The translations under genes were made by a program, and so were the position numbers. This document shows positions 60,542 to 62,754 of a stretch of 64,000 nt of DNA, piece by piece (within the stretch, counting starts at the first letter, position 1; each line of letters begins with the position of its first letter). Source of the stretch: Lates calcarifer (Eukaryota; Chordata; Actinopteri; Centropomidae); NCBI RefSeq assembly GCF_001640805.2, contig NC_066842.1, forward strand, positions 22,566,075 through 22,630,074, written 5' to 3'. Under the pieces are notes generated by a model, which saw only the letters and a program-made list of their open reading frames with translations, was not told the origin of the DNA and made no database searches.

Positions 60542-62085
60542 GTGCCTGCAGAAAAGTTGAAGTTTTACTTAACTGCAACACTAGTTTCTTCATCCCTCAG
60601 ACTTGTGACAATGTGATGTGCATACGTACTGCATATACTATACTGTAGAACTCAGCCTTTAAATGTATAAAACAACATAAATTCCTGGGCAAGATTCTGT
60701 GTAAGATCATGATATTCTGTTCATCATAGAAGACATGAAGGTAGATGAGCAGACAGCTGAAATCAAGTTCGAACACCCCTCTCATCTATCTATGTGCCTT
60801 TGCAACAAGTGGGGTGTGGGACAGAATCGGAACTTTCTGACTTTTGATATAGTTACTATTATGCCTTTCTTTTTCAGTTGTACAGTAAAGATCAGTAAAC
60901 ACTGTACTGACATACTGACATTTGCTTTATTTAATATGGTGCCTTTAACTTGGGGAGAAAGAGTAATGAAAATTCAGACCTTGCCTGTGACATCAGAGTT
61001 TTGAGGAGATTTTTTAAAATTTTCATTCAAAAGCAGCTGTTTGTGTTTCAAAATGACAAAAAATACCAGTGGAGTAAGAATGATGTATTTGCTGACATAT
61101 GATTCTGTTCTTGTTATCGCTCCCCTCCAGACTGATTGCCCTGACTTCACCGTGGACAAAAGTGTTGGTGCTTCACCAGGCTTCGAGGCAGGGTCAGAGG
61201 TCAGTGTGGAGGTCTGTTTCGAGCCTCATCAGCTGGGAGAGGTGAGAGGCCAGCTCAGCCTGTCTTCAGGAATCGGTGGTGAATACGTCTTTCCTCTACA
61301 TGGGAACTGCCTCCCTCCCAAAGCCCAGGGCCCGTTTAGCATCAGGGCTGGCCGCAACGTCACTATCCCCTTCAAGAATGTGTTCCTGCAGACCACCGCT
61401 TTCTCTTTTCAGGTAAAGAACCAGTAGAGCTTAGTTCATAATTCATCTTGGAAAAGAGACCCTGAGAAATAGCAGGTTGAAGAGTGGAGTAAGAGTTAAA
61501 AATGTGATGTTTCTGGAGACGTATTAGTGTAACTGAGAAAGTGATTAATAACCTTCCAATCCAATCACCATGCTGAAAGCCAATACTGGACATTTCTTAA
61601 ACTGTAAGGAAAGAACTGCTCATTTACACTGGGTGCACTGCCAGCCAGCATGAAGAAGCTGATTTAAATTTAACCTCGAACAGTTAGGGAGAGTGGTGCA
61701 GTCTGGATTTGCTACTTTTGTGATTACGTCGCTGTTGCTCCTGTTTATCCTGGATGCAGCCACAGTTCTTTTTACATCTCCAGCTTCTACTGAATGCTTA
61801 AATTCAATTCACCTGCTTCATTTATTATTTCATCTTTAAATGAACTAACCCAGGCCACATTGACCCTAATTCTAGGTGGACAACCCCAGCTTTACTGTTA
61901 AAGGAGTGGACAACATCCTCTCCAAAAAGACACAAAATATCCTGGTGTCATTTGAGGCCCCTTCAGGAGGCTCTCCGGGGCCCTGGTTTGGCACGCTGAC
62001 CATCTCCAGCCAGTGCTCTGAGGGCCACAGGAAGCCCTGCTCATGGGTCTATTACCTGAAGGGCTACCGCCCTGAGTCATCTTAG
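422..62085 (+). CDS. hydin: hydin gene (axonemal central pair apparatus protein HYDIN), 5'-partial, 89 coding exons
   Basis: HYDIN is a very large protein of motile cilia and sperm flagella. It builds a projection (C2b) of the central-pair microtubule C2 and is needed for normal ciliary bending; loss causes ciliary dyskinesia or hydrocephalus in mammals. Translating the spliced exons gives an almost unbroken collinear match to the vertebrate protein as I remember it, from 'MDQALFQPYPSE' near the N-terminus to the C-terminal 'WVYYLKGYRPESS' and stop. Visible features are many ASH/MSP-like beta-sandwich repeats with 'LDFG' signatures, an adenylate-kinase-like segment (38.0-39.8 kb), a Glu/Lys/Gln-rich coiled coil (39.9-41.1 kb) and a Lys-rich linker (43.7-44.0 kb). 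All chosen introns are GT-AG and phases match across junctions, except inside six exons carrying single-base frameshifts (exons 17, 24, 25, 55, 61 and 82, numbered within this window). The first one to three exons and the promoter lie upstream. Exon numbers here are local. Identity is very sure; a few linker exon edges are less so. Confidence 0.97.
690..714 (+). repeat. (TG)n microsatellite
   Basis: Pure TG dinucleotide run in hydin intron 1. Confidence 0.95.
916..1050 (+). CDS. hydin: hydin exon 2
   Basis: 45 codons, phase 0/0. Contains 'PENAGSKIGPGLSATFTV' and ends 'SFTPQEDK', the first ASH-type repeat. Donor gtaggg. Confidence 0.93.
1317..1440 (+). repeat. 'gctagcatg/gttagcatgctaac' repeat
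   Basis: Repeated, partly palindromic GCTAGC/GCATGC words (gttagcatgctaacatgctaa, gagcatgctagcatgg). This pattern is common in teleost introns; likely a degraded dispersed repeat. Confidence 0.6.
1632..1831 (+). CDS. hydin: hydin exon 3
   Basis: 200 nt, phase 0 in, two bases left over. Carries 'RLVCVTERERFEVPVRA' and 'TQLVRNIGNSKANF', an ASH-repeat core. Donor gttaga. Confidence 0.93.
2037..2108 (+). repeat. CAGTT/CAATT pentanucleotide repeat
   Basis: Tandem CAGTT and variants, ending about 20 bp before the exon 4 acceptor. Confidence 0.85.
2130..2254 (+). CDS. hydin: hydin exon 4
   Basis: 125 nt. Reads 'PFSVTPSSGTLDVGESMQ' to 'LMLHYHTG', the C-terminal strands of the repeat begun in exon 3. 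The acceptor directly follows a CAGTT-rich simple repeat; donor gtgagc opens a 9.9 kb intron. Confidence 0.93.
3452..3520 (+). repeat. CT-rich (CTCTC) low-complexity tract
   Basis: Nearly pure pyrimidine CTCTC/CTCCT repeats within intron 4. Confidence 0.85.
7490..8350 (+). mobile_element. LINE retrotransposon 3' relic (L2/CR1-like)
   Basis: Broken frames match the reverse-transcriptase C-terminal region of fish LINEs: 'VKNLGIILDPSLMFELNIK' and, further on, pieces resembling 'LHWLP', 'NGLAPSHISSLIAPYTPS'. Many stops and frame changes: dead copy. The 3' end is placed near 'tgaataaactgaagttgac'; limits are approximate. Confidence 0.72.
9525..9598 (-). repeat. partial copy of the teleost dispersed repeat, inverted
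   Basis: 'gcaatagacc...ctgcctcttgcccagtatcaggtgggattggctctg' is the reverse complement of the family seen at 22850-23120. Confidence 0.65.
9600..9745 (-). mobile_element. Tc1/mariner-like transposon relic, minus orientation
   Basis: On the minus strand 'ggcagcatcatgctgtgggg' encodes the transposase motif 'GSIMLWGC'. Further along the plus strand (upstream in the element) lies 'gccagaccagagaatctttg', equivalent to the 'WSDETK' region of Tc1 elements. Short, interrupted fragment. Confidence 0.75.
12125..12326 (+). CDS. hydin: hydin exon 5
   Basis: 202 nt. Contains 'GEDVFISLFGACEELNIHL' and 'LKRTYISLATTHKVSLTN', the next ASH repeat. Donor gtatgt. Confidence 0.93.
12419..12478 (+). repeat. teleost SINE-type tail ('aagcgacttac')
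   Basis: 'tttacattcagtcatttaac' followed by 'atccaaagcgacttacgagt' is the widespread tail shared by several fish SINEs and LINEs. Only the tail is present. Confidence 0.75.
12680..12866 (+). CDS. hydin: hydin exon 6
   Basis: 187 nt, ends in phase 0. Charged helical linker ('QQKEEEEKERLLF') between repeats, ending 'SCITVEPA'. The acceptor has a strong CT-rich tract. Confidence 0.88.
13182..13209 (+). repeat. (TG)n microsatellite
   Basis: TG run in hydin intron 6. Confidence 0.95.
13321..13341 (+). repeat. (CA)n microsatellite
   Basis: CA run in hydin intron 6, about 110 bp from the TG run; together they could form a hairpin. Confidence 0.95.
13608..13707 (+). CDS. hydin: hydin exon 7
   Basis: 100 nt, phase 0 in, one base over. 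Reads 'EGEIWPSMTAQFNIVF' to 'RLYQQTIYCDVTG', strongly conserved in HYDIN. Confidence 0.94.
15041..15159 (+). CDS. hydin: hydin exon 8
   Basis: 119 nt, ends in phase 0. Reads 'RESRLPLTIKGEGMEPQ' to 'FIGAKNCYE', the start of an ASH repeat. Confidence 0.93.
15346..15569 (+). CDS. hydin: hydin exon 9
   Basis: 224 nt, phase 0 in. Contains 'VLVSNKGLIDAPFKL' and 'FSFSPEEGVVASGACQ', ASH-repeat strands. Donor gtgaag. Confidence 0.94.
15749..15816 (+). CDS. hydin: hydin exon 10
   Basis: 68 nt. Reads 'GCVVGPTFDFSVSEFNFGD', including the 'FNFGD' signature that opens an ASH repeat. Confidence 0.92.
16009..16250 (+). CDS. hydin: hydin exon 11
   Basis: 242 nt, ends in phase 0. Contains 'FPVTLICTLFNTSYVPMTF' and 'LRVPGDGLGSPSV', highly conserved in HYDIN. 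Confidence 0.94.
16844..16944 (+). CDS. hydin: hydin exon 12
   Basis: 101 nt, phase 0 in. Reads 'VTLCSNTVGRYREALVVDV' then 'EGVGEEIMTLPINA', closing a repeat. Confidence 0.94.
17717..17852 (+). CDS. hydin: hydin exon 13
   Basis: 136 nt, ends in phase 0. Contains 'DFERCFLNYQYQQLVQLTN', an ASH repeat opening. Donor gtgaag. Confidence 0.92.
18601..18765 (+). CDS. hydin: hydin exon 14
   Basis: 55 codons, phase 0/0. Starts 'EYDETPSLLFGCPVPRGVI' and ends 'ALFGSVQPPL'. Confidence 0.92.
18875..19027 (+). CDS. hydin: hydin exon 15
   Basis: 51 codons, phase 0/0. Contains 'LDFGRIPVLTDITRTLQL', a textbook ASH repeat start. Confidence 0.94.
19028..21871 (+). other. hydin intron 15 (2.8 kb)
   Basis: AT-rich intronic sequence. 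I see no exon, RNA gene or clearly classifiable repeat in it. Confidence 0.7.
21872..22110 (+). CDS. hydin: hydin exon 16
   Basis: 239 nt, phase 0 in. Contains 'FWRVEPSEGEVPPESQL' and 'VSDKPFAPSLDLG'. Donor gtagaa is weak. Confidence 0.93.
22219..22517 (+). CDS. hydin: hydin exon 17, one-base frameshift
   Basis: 299 nt where matching phases require 298. The first part reads 'YHFKLTNYGQRIHRLYWRND'; the last part, one frame on, reads 'VFSLSPSRVELSPGCSVDM'. Both halves match HYDIN. A stop at 22389-22391 in the downstream frame places the extra base between about 22392 and 22430. Confidence 0.88.
22653..22796 (+). CDS. hydin: hydin exon 18
   Basis: 48 codons, phase 0/0. Reads 'VVQERLVCRGIVGNQGC' to 'SKQLNFYIEK'. 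Donor gttggt is non-consensus at +3/+4. Confidence 0.92.
22850..23120 (+). repeat. abundant teleost dispersed repeat
   Basis: Contains phrases typical of an interspersed repeat common in fish genomes: 'ccatccattatct', 'gacattgggcgagaggcgg', 'gagtcaccaattaacctaac' and 'gagaacccacacaggcagag'. Family not assigned. A second partial copy lies inverted at about 9525-9598. Confidence 0.75.
23249..23392 (+). CDS. hydin: hydin exon 19
   Basis: 48 codons, phase 0/0. Contains 'PLYEKLVLKNVSSLSLS' and 'VVEPFSLCEAPG'. Confidence 0.88.
24473..24565 (+). CDS. hydin: hydin exon 20
   Basis: 31 codons, phase 0/0. Reads 'SMVLGDRKQAELWVCFHP' to 'LSRVVDE'. Conserved in position, less so in sequence. Confidence 0.85.
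24946..25166 (+). CDS. hydin: hydin exon 21
   Basis: 221 nt, phase 0 in. Contains 'AEVHFPNLHFSSTTVDFGC' and 'HQVITITNCSPLPVSY', a strongly conserved ASH repeat. Confidence 0.95.
25815..25843 (+). repeat. (AAT)n microsatellite
   Basis: AAT trinucleotide run in hydin intron 21. Confidence 0.95.
27408..27451 (+). repeat. (CT)n(CA)n compound microsatellite
   Basis: CT repeats pass directly into CA repeats. Confidence 0.95.
28126..28152 (+). repeat. (CA)n microsatellite
   Basis: CA run in hydin intron 21. Confidence 0.95.
28726..28888 (+). CDS. hydin: hydin exon 22 (acidic linker)
   Basis: 163 nt; phases match both neighbours (two bases before, phase 0 after). Reads 'ETLEEEEGQKNPENEPEEER' then a Pro-rich part ending 'QRPVCVEE'. 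It sits where mammalian HYDIN has a longer, poorly conserved Ser/Glu-rich linker. Called from its open frame, phases and splice sites rather than sequence identity. Confidence 0.78.
28889..30036 (+). other. hydin intron 22 (1.1 kb)
   Basis: Short CA-rich tracts near 29021-29072; nothing else recognised. Confidence 0.65.
30037..30246 (+). CDS. hydin: hydin exon 23
   Basis: 70 codons, phase 0/0. Reads 'IFDVLPMYGHLQPGDKQ' to 'TYEIKLRGEASVTSYSL' and ends 'VDFGLQ'. Very strong HYDIN match. Confidence 0.95.
30247..31572 (+). other. hydin intron 23 (1.3 kb)
   Basis: AT-rich intron; no recognisable feature seen. Confidence 0.65.
31573..31816 (+). CDS. hydin: hydin exon 24, one-base frameshift
   Basis: 244 nt where 243 is required. 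Begins 'LFDHVAE' (phase 0, matching HYDIN), then from 31595 reads one frame on: 'LEVTLRNTGKVGFKFSII', ending 'RPGQLVVIPTL'. One extra base lies at about 31594. Middle part is an acidic/Gln insert. Confidence 0.9.
31909..32084 (+). CDS. hydin: hydin exon 25, one-base frameshift
   Basis: 176 nt where 175 is required. Upstream frame reads 'LRVFYLPGTPEVF'; downstream, from 31979, reads 'KRRLQLQVAFLPPQDITVTG' and then 'EGVFPRVSLNLPRDL'. The extra base is at about 31978. Donor gtatgt. Confidence 0.92.
32602..32732 (+). CDS. hydin: hydin exon 26
   Basis: 131 nt, ends in phase 0. Reads 'EECYGDVVQQARAALEANG' to 'EDSCTLT', a linker helix. Donor gttagt. Confidence 0.82.
32733..34345 (+). other. hydin intron 26 (1.6 kb)
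   Basis: Contains an A-tract near 32894-32909. No exon or classifiable repeat seen. Confidence 0.65.
34346..34473 (+). CDS. hydin: hydin exon 27
   Basis: 128 nt, phase 0 in. Reads 'YEELLHMEIERVLVKQNAL', an amphipathic helix preceding the next ASH repeat. Confidence 0.87.
34998..35134 (+). CDS. hydin: hydin exon 28
   Basis: 137 nt. Reads 'FVLPEYILDFGYVIPGKI' and 'VTNTGSVPVSFHA', a strongly conserved ASH repeat. Confidence 0.95.
35270..35397 (+). CDS. hydin: hydin exon 29
   Basis: 128 nt, ends in phase 0. Reads 'GFSAEFERVKNMPCGEKQTF' and 'KFDPQGAKLQMGD'. Confidence 0.94.
35527..35640 (+). CDS. hydin: hydin exon 30
   Basis: 38 codons, phase 0/0. Reads 'VAGGPVVQVRLCAVVTMPA' to 'DTVQCGMCQ'. 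Confidence 0.93.
36137..36217 (+). CDS. hydin: hydin exon 31
   Basis: 27 codons, phase 0/0. Reads 'MKAVQLFNHESVPCHWRI', ending 'KPFKK'. Confidence 0.91.
36381..36530 (+). CDS. hydin: hydin exon 32
   Basis: 50 codons, phase 0/0. Contains 'FEMIPSSGTLTPGERVNVQI'. Confidence 0.93.
36650..36889 (+). CDS. hydin: hydin exon 33
   Basis: 80 codons, phase 0/0. Contains 'PQLEFLPSVLELGPCLPIS' and 'NPCSFPIEFYSLEFD', among the best conserved HYDIN segments. Confidence 0.96.
37431..37560 (+). CDS. hydin: hydin exon 34
   Basis: 130 nt, phase 0 in, one base over. Reads 'ILRLMQGYDENNTLLLPPRV' and 'LPTELLNYYKEYCSQ'. Donor gtagct. Confidence 0.92.
37673..37816 (+). CDS. hydin: hydin exon 35 (charged linker)
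   Basis: 144 nt. Reads 'ELKEDLDKEEAEKDDAQEEK' and ends 'NTVKPAGL'; Glu/Lys/Asp-rich. Phases agree with both neighbours. Donor gtgagt. Confidence 0.85.
38014..38184 (+). CDS. hydin: hydin exon 36 (start of kinase-like segment)
   Basis: 171 nt. Contains 'MTPVSRAIARHMCVDLSPEA' and 'RRGIAIIVYGAPLT', the beta strand and first half of the P-loop of the adenylate-kinase-like segment. Confidence 0.94.
38313..38486 (+). CDS. hydin: hydin exon 37 (P-loop second half)
   Basis: 174 nt. Joined to exon 36 it gives 'GAPLTDKSST', where mammalian HYDIN (from memory) has GTPLSGKS: the Gly before Lys-Ser is Asp. Continues 'GGARLSVDAVVTDALIH' and ends in a Glu/Ala helix. Confidence 0.93.
38751..38932 (+). CDS. 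hydin: hydin exon 38 (variable linker)
   Basis: 182 nt, ends in phase 0. Ser/Thr/Pro-rich: 'DPATNSAPASLDTVECPPKP'. Lies within the kinase-like region where mammals also have a variable insert. Donor gtacat is weak, so the end is less sure. Confidence 0.78.
39173..39247 (+). CDS. hydin: hydin exon 39
   Basis: 25 codons, phase 0/0. Reads 'LLPDQLLADILAERFQ', conserved in HYDIN. Confidence 0.92.
39622..39805 (+). CDS. hydin: hydin exon 40 (Walker-B-like)
   Basis: 184 nt. Contains 'RGIVIDGLESVFTQSAAS', a hydrophobic strand ending in Asp-Gly like a Walker B strand, then 'NRKHIYVVNLSDSYAALKAQ' leading into the coiled coil. Confidence 0.94.
39923..40064 (+). CDS. hydin: hydin exon 41 (coiled coil)
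   Basis: 142 nt. Reads 'REEQWLQELDEEEYDALSEE' and 'QKERIIQQHREKLQQQKL', a highly charged helical region. Confidence 0.92.
40433..40592 (+). CDS. hydin: hydin exon 42 (coiled coil / Lys-rich)
   Basis: 160 nt, ends in phase 0. Reads 'ELERIVKEQEEKRQQEEMKR', then Lys-rich, ending 'NLLEGKQ'. The acceptor is preceded by TG-rich sequence. Confidence 0.88.
40740..40833 (+). CDS. hydin: hydin exon 43 (linker)
   Basis: 94 nt, phase 0 in, one base over. Polar linker 'STDALNKQRISSGNN'. Called on splice sites, phase and open frame. Confidence 0.75.
40962..41065 (+). CDS. hydin: hydin exon 44 (linker)
   Basis: 104 nt, ends in phase 0. Polar linker 'EAVNLQKQSEETVAVHAESP'. Called on splice sites, phase and open frame. 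Confidence 0.76.
41110..41720 (+). mobile_element. Tc1/mariner-like transposon relic, plus orientation
   Basis: Within hydin intron 44. Broken frames encode the Tc1 transposase catalytic region: 'LLQQDNDPKHTSK', then after a frame change 'SQSPDLNIIENLW'. The 3' part has the typical 'gtgcccagacttttgcacatgcc' end. Multiple stops and frame changes: a dead copy. Outer boundaries approximate. Confidence 0.85.
41902..42066 (+). CDS. hydin: hydin exon 45
   Basis: 55 codons, phase 0/0. Contains 'LQSQFSAYEQSQMQVEHIL' and 'HWDRAQGLLLVPLP', conserved helix after the kinase-like segment. Confidence 0.9.
42373..42519 (+). CDS. hydin: hydin exon 46 (start ambiguous)
   Basis: 49 codons, phase 0/0 from the acceptor at 42371-42372. 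Reads 'DPEKEGDKVSPQDIIPHIVL' to 'STLPPLDK'. Another acceptor at 42307-42308 opens a phase-0 frame, 'SPVGKRSKKANSKTISPMP', that hits a stop at 42387 (TGA), so it would need a one-base shift. I prefer the downstream acceptor because it keeps the frame. Confidence 0.75.
42623..42828 (+). other. unexplained coding-like open frame in hydin intron 46
   Basis: After an acceptor-like 'cctttcag', codons from 42625 stay open for 67 codons to a TGA at 42826. The translation includes 'SLWEDDQESLLPGQYTAAVS' and 'LSQDLISFFSLYRYVAEKLE'. It does not match HYDIN, its phase does not fit the flanking exons, and I do not recognise it. Could be chance or a decayed insert. Confidence 0.3.
43279..43485 (+). CDS. 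hydin: hydin exon 47
   Basis: 69 codons, phase 0/0. Begins 'VLDDLGLGPSGPPIPPPVTF', a hallmark conserved HYDIN motif; ends in an acidic stretch 'EKKDSEEDVQASVVK'. Confidence 0.95.
43746..44020 (+). CDS. hydin: hydin exon 48 (Lys-rich linker, edges ambiguous)
   Basis: 275 nt. Reads 'RQVAPASKTRGKGSVKESAV' then a Lys/Arg/Ser-rich linker. The acceptor used is AG at 43744-43745; the nearby AG at 43740-43741 would give a stop after eight codons. With donor gtgggg at 44021 the frame enters exon 49 correctly; the better-looking donor gtaacc at 43972 would leave the wrong phase. Confidence 0.7.
44097..44279 (+). CDS. hydin: hydin exon 49
   Basis: 183 nt. Reads 'LTTFRWVVPANGKVVLKIWF' and 'TFNFELLGTQRQYQLLC', a strongly conserved ASH repeat. 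Confidence 0.94.
44682..44801 (+). CDS. hydin: hydin exon 50
   Basis: 120 nt. Ends 'YFEFGPLLCSKTRDR', opening the next ASH repeat. Confidence 0.93.
44898..45057 (+). CDS. hydin: hydin exon 51
   Basis: 160 nt, ends in phase 0. Contains 'ERLMIHNNSGLEAEVQFHF' and 'LLDPPAMTLKPDQKE'. Confidence 0.94.
45145..45317 (+). CDS. hydin: hydin exon 52
   Basis: 173 nt, phase 0 in. Reads 'ELTVWAYPTKVGQMKDSVVC' to 'SKHLHFDRILPH'. Confidence 0.95.
45410..45608 (+). CDS. hydin: hydin exon 53
   Basis: 199 nt, ends in phase 0. Reads 'RDSRSVMLHNKTALPVSWRL', then 'EFSVPQDQGIISPNSSF'. Confidence 0.95.
45760..45853 (+). CDS. hydin: hydin exon 54
   Basis: 94 nt, phase 0 in, one base over. Reads 'VSDVEKILGIVHTENIQVTA', nearly identical to the mammalian motif. 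Confidence 0.95.
46018..46112 (+). CDS. hydin: hydin exon 55, one-base frameshift
   Basis: 95 nt where 94 is required. Reads 'GCLDFGTI' then, one frame on from 46045, 'RVFEETKLSLRMKNQGKYEI'. The extra base is at about 46044; without a correction a TGA follows at 46053. Confidence 0.92.
46258..46426 (+). CDS. hydin: hydin exon 56
   Basis: 169 nt, ends in phase 0. Contains 'SIFTVSPQRGTLMPHEKP' and 'IREQPVLLCQ'. Confidence 0.93.
46862..46944 (+). CDS. hydin: hydin exon 57
   Basis: 83 nt, phase 0 in. Reads 'VIEPNIGNGGETIAILAIKV'. Donor gttaag. Confidence 0.92.
47231..47386 (+). CDS. hydin: hydin exon 58
   Basis: 156 nt. Reads 'YKITPACDINFGPLVYGCKK' then 'SQSFMIENNGVFETCF', an ASH repeat. Confidence 0.94.
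47932..48037 (+). CDS. hydin: hydin exon 59 (basic linker)
   Basis: 106 nt, ends in phase 0. Polar basic linker 'GPGKKIPRENHSQRPTGASS'. Phases agree with both neighbours. Confidence 0.8.
48664..48868 (+). CDS. hydin: hydin exon 60
   Basis: 205 nt, phase 0 in. Reads 'LTMGVFSVSPCTGSLQPGSQ' and 'GIPYRLLAEVCKP'. Confidence 0.94.
49115..49348 (+). CDS. hydin: hydin exon 61, one-base frameshift
   Basis: 234 nt where 233 is required. Upstream frame ends 'LDENKFIFNKVLVGR'; downstream, from 49265, reads 'TAQARFKLTNNNKVPCVLSL'. The extra base lies in the AAA run at 49263-49265. Confidence 0.93.
49459..49607 (+). CDS. hydin: hydin exon 62
   Basis: 149 nt, phase 0 in. Contains 'VEVFDLSATTVSIPSQSHSF' and 'VTFTPQTMQLYSAVFEA'. 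Confidence 0.94.
49758..49953 (+). CDS. hydin: hydin exon 63
   Basis: 196 nt, ends in phase 0. Contains 'LEFDLMGEGNLPSVCVVRPA' and 'LPLVLLNDGNVPAQ'. Confidence 0.95.
50133..50241 (+). CDS. hydin: hydin exon 64
   Basis: 109 nt, phase 0 in. Reads 'VQIDMLDKHGVFTLKAAPG'. Confidence 0.9.
50630..50869 (+). CDS. hydin: hydin exon 65
   Basis: 240 nt. Contains 'ILRLNVNEQVEFEVSFSSDK' and 'TIIQLTGETYQEIVSLDNI'. Confidence 0.93.
51059..51201 (+). CDS. hydin: hydin exon 66
   Basis: 143 nt, ends in phase 0. Reads 'YESLNFGDCHVDCPYQESF' and 'TMTNHSSCQVVRFEWP', an ASH repeat. Confidence 0.95.
51443..51670 (+). CDS. hydin: hydin exon 67
   Basis: 76 codons, phase 0/0. Contains 'VGHLHASCSKEVTVTFSSNQ' and 'ADWDDRQRTVQW'. 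Confidence 0.95.
51765..51925 (+). CDS. hydin: hydin exon 68
   Basis: 161 nt, phase 0 in. Reads 'VIKTDPEPCCSVVEGSQWEL' and 'STIHFKDTMLYQTRLH'. Confidence 0.95.
52218..52312 (+). CDS. hydin: hydin exon 69
   Basis: 95 nt. Reads 'LEIVNEGSVKMEFSWQVLMD'. The acceptor is preceded by a (TG)n run rather than a pyrimidine tract. Confidence 0.92.
52513..52741 (+). CDS. hydin: hydin exon 70
   Basis: 229 nt. Ser-rich start, then 'LPPFSVEPNMGAIEPGSMQT' and 'RFSPLEVAQFQGRLLC'. Confidence 0.94.
53046..53246 (+). CDS. hydin: hydin exon 71
   Basis: 201 nt. Contains 'CHFDLEDSDYISGNRRNPEF' and 'LDPNTRVIEFNAVGL'. Confidence 0.95.
53346..53472 (+). CDS. hydin: hydin exon 72
   Basis: 127 nt, ends in phase 0. 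Reads 'CFIVVNPTSKPFSFKWRCED' and 'CGTILPGKKVE'. Confidence 0.94.
53870..53919 (+). repeat. (TG)n microsatellite abutting a 3' splice site
   Basis: About 50 bp of nearly pure TG repeat ending a few bases before the acceptor AG at 53921-53922 of hydin exon 73. It occupies the place of the polypyrimidine tract. Confidence 0.95.
53923..54088 (+). CDS. hydin: hydin exon 73
   Basis: 166 nt, phase 0 in, one base over. Reads 'MCFEYIAEKLDTVESFWSFV' and 'REPLVYLNRAHIDLGELLVG', closing one repeat and opening the next. Skipping it would shift the frame. Confidence 0.93.
54737..54884 (+). CDS. hydin: hydin exon 74
   Basis: 148 nt. Reads 'RKVEQTVDLVNGEEEPFHF', then 'SSLTVQPMKGTVSSKD'. A TG-rich run precedes its acceptor. 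Confidence 0.92.
55049..55256 (+). CDS. hydin: hydin exon 75
   Basis: 208 nt, ends in phase 0. Contains 'LPLSVSFTPCREGYVSFRL' and ends 'DTLDFGK'. Confidence 0.93.
55363..55584 (+). CDS. hydin: hydin exon 76
   Basis: 74 codons, phase 0/0. Reads 'VGISEQSSFNFLVSNLARFS' and 'EVGKQLQLSLFFCPRSNC'. Confidence 0.93.
55688..55857 (+). CDS. hydin: hydin exon 77
   Basis: 170 nt, phase 0 in. Contains 'VKHGPTFTFSIKGGAVAPSL' and 'FNFGKRFLYSPGMMPTSKS'. Confidence 0.95.
56027..56225 (+). CDS. hydin: hydin exon 78
   Basis: 199 nt, ends in phase 0. Contains 'CQFKNTSYLEINFQPDIL' and 'VMEVPITFYPRDACRYHEKL'. Confidence 0.95.
56708..56860 (+). CDS. hydin: hydin exon 79
   Basis: 51 codons, phase 0/0. Reads 'NLGSLMVGQKVKKQVALVNR', an ASH repeat. 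Confidence 0.92.
56977..57144 (+). CDS. hydin: hydin exon 80
   Basis: 56 codons, phase 0/0. Reads 'DLSFSPEGELNLKASGACNV' and 'LLHPLLTIQGCCQ'. Confidence 0.92.
57335..57444 (+). CDS. hydin: hydin exon 81
   Basis: 110 nt, phase 0 in. Reads 'GVEVHLDQDHLAFGAVVQRC' and 'RIVMMNTGDIGA'. Confidence 0.94.
57616..57837 (+). CDS. hydin: hydin exon 82, one base missing
   Basis: 222 nt where 223 is required. Begins 'FHWKE' in the frame entering from exon 81 and continues one base back as 'NFPPELSISPAKGYICPGME'. The missing base is in the A-rich run at about 57626-57635. Confidence 0.9.
58458..58667 (+). CDS. hydin: hydin exon 83
   Basis: 70 codons, phase 0/0. Reads 'VVNFVCPVRGSHTQTLPLVN' and 'NKTYEITYRPLTM'. 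Confidence 0.95.
58831..58994 (+). CDS. hydin: hydin exon 84
   Basis: 164 nt, phase 0 in. Reads 'GSVFFSFPDGTGMLYSLQGT' and 'HTQLLPVHNWLSKQQR'. Confidence 0.95.
59339..59489 (+). CDS. hydin: hydin exon 85
   Basis: 151 nt, ends in phase 0. Reads 'FRVLMEILKPDKTDATVSLK' and 'GLEYIDVSALAKRDYKM'. Confidence 0.95.
59577..59807 (+). CDS. hydin: hydin exon 86
   Basis: 77 codons, phase 0/0. Reads 'VTFLNEVTAEYMFYLITFKA' and 'ASVQVENPLTTVASLSTEC'. Confidence 0.95.
59880..60104 (+). CDS. hydin: hydin exon 87
   Basis: 75 codons, phase 0/0. Contains 'KYQPLRAGKSTARLTLYSND' and 'LGSSHYVLVKFINYSRFKTE'. Confidence 0.95.
60105..61130 (+). other. hydin intron 87 (1.0 kb)
   Basis: Contains a (TG)n tract at about 60500-60545. 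No exon is missing here: exons 87 and 88 join as 'YSCE|TDCPDF', matching HYDIN. Confidence 0.75.
60500..60545 (+). repeat. (TG)n microsatellite
   Basis: Interrupted TG run in hydin intron 87, followed by a decoy 'cctgcag' acceptor-like site with no HYDIN coding after it. Confidence 0.9.
61131..61412 (+). CDS. hydin: hydin exon 88
   Basis: 94 codons, phase 0/0. Contains 'VEVCFEPHQLGEVRGQLSLS' and 'PPKAQGPFSIRAGRNVTIPF', highly conserved. Confidence 0.96.
61876..62085 (+). CDS. hydin: hydin exon 89, terminal coding exon with stop
   Basis: 69 codons plus TAG at 62083-62085. Reads 'VDNPSFTVKGVDNILSKKTQ' and ends 'CSWVYYLKGYRPESS', matching the HYDIN C-terminus. Confidence 0.96.
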   Translation: MDNPSFTVKGVDNILSKKTQNILVSFEAPSGGSPGPWFGTLTISSQCSEGHRKPCSWVYYLKGYRPESS

Positions 62086-62366
62086 AGGGAGAAATATGTA
62101 CACACACATACACACCCAAAATGACATATACACACTCAAATGCCAAAGTAAATGTGCATATACAGGCAACCATTTGGACTGAAGCCTTTATTTGGTAATT
62201 TTATTTTTATGATACTACAGTTTCATATGTTGACAAATCATTTAGTCAGTGCCTTAAGTGCAACATTAATGTGAAAAATACAAGCAGGAATTGCTCTGTG
62301 TGTATTTATGTGGTTTAAACAATTAGTTGTCACAAAAGTGTTCATAAATATTTTAATAGTTATCTG

Positions 62367-62372
62367 AATAAA
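62367..62372 (+). terminator. hydin: hydin polyadenylation signal AATAAA
   Basis: Canonical AATAAA about 280 bp after the hydin stop codon, giving a short 3' UTR. No other hexamer lies between it and the stop. Confidence 0.8.
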
Positions 62373-62710
62373 ATCCTGCAGGGAAAACTGCCCAGACCTG
62401 TCATTGCACACTCATGTCCACATGGGGGCAATCATGTCAAGTGTTTTCACCAATTCCAGCTGTCCAGTGATGAGGAGGGAATTACCATTTACTTGTTTTT
62501 TTTTCAGCCTTTTGGCCATCCTGATAACCTGTGTGTTGAAGTGTCAGCATTCCACAAGGAGTTAATTTGTCCAAACCAAACCGTGTGATGTTAGACACAT
62601 GACATGTTGCAGGCAAGACCAGCCACTCAGCTGAAAGGGCAGAGCTGGGGGAGATGCTCATTACCAATGGTTAAATCGGTCACATCTCACACACGTACAC
62701 GTGCATGCAT

Positions 62711-62754
<44 letters not shown>

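Noticed and set aside
422..62085. Whole locus as a HYDIN pseudogene or duplicate such as the human HYDIN2 type
   Set aside because: All expected exons from the first conserved block to the stop are present in order with good splice sites. Only six single-base shifts disturb it, which is fewer and of a different type than expected from decay.
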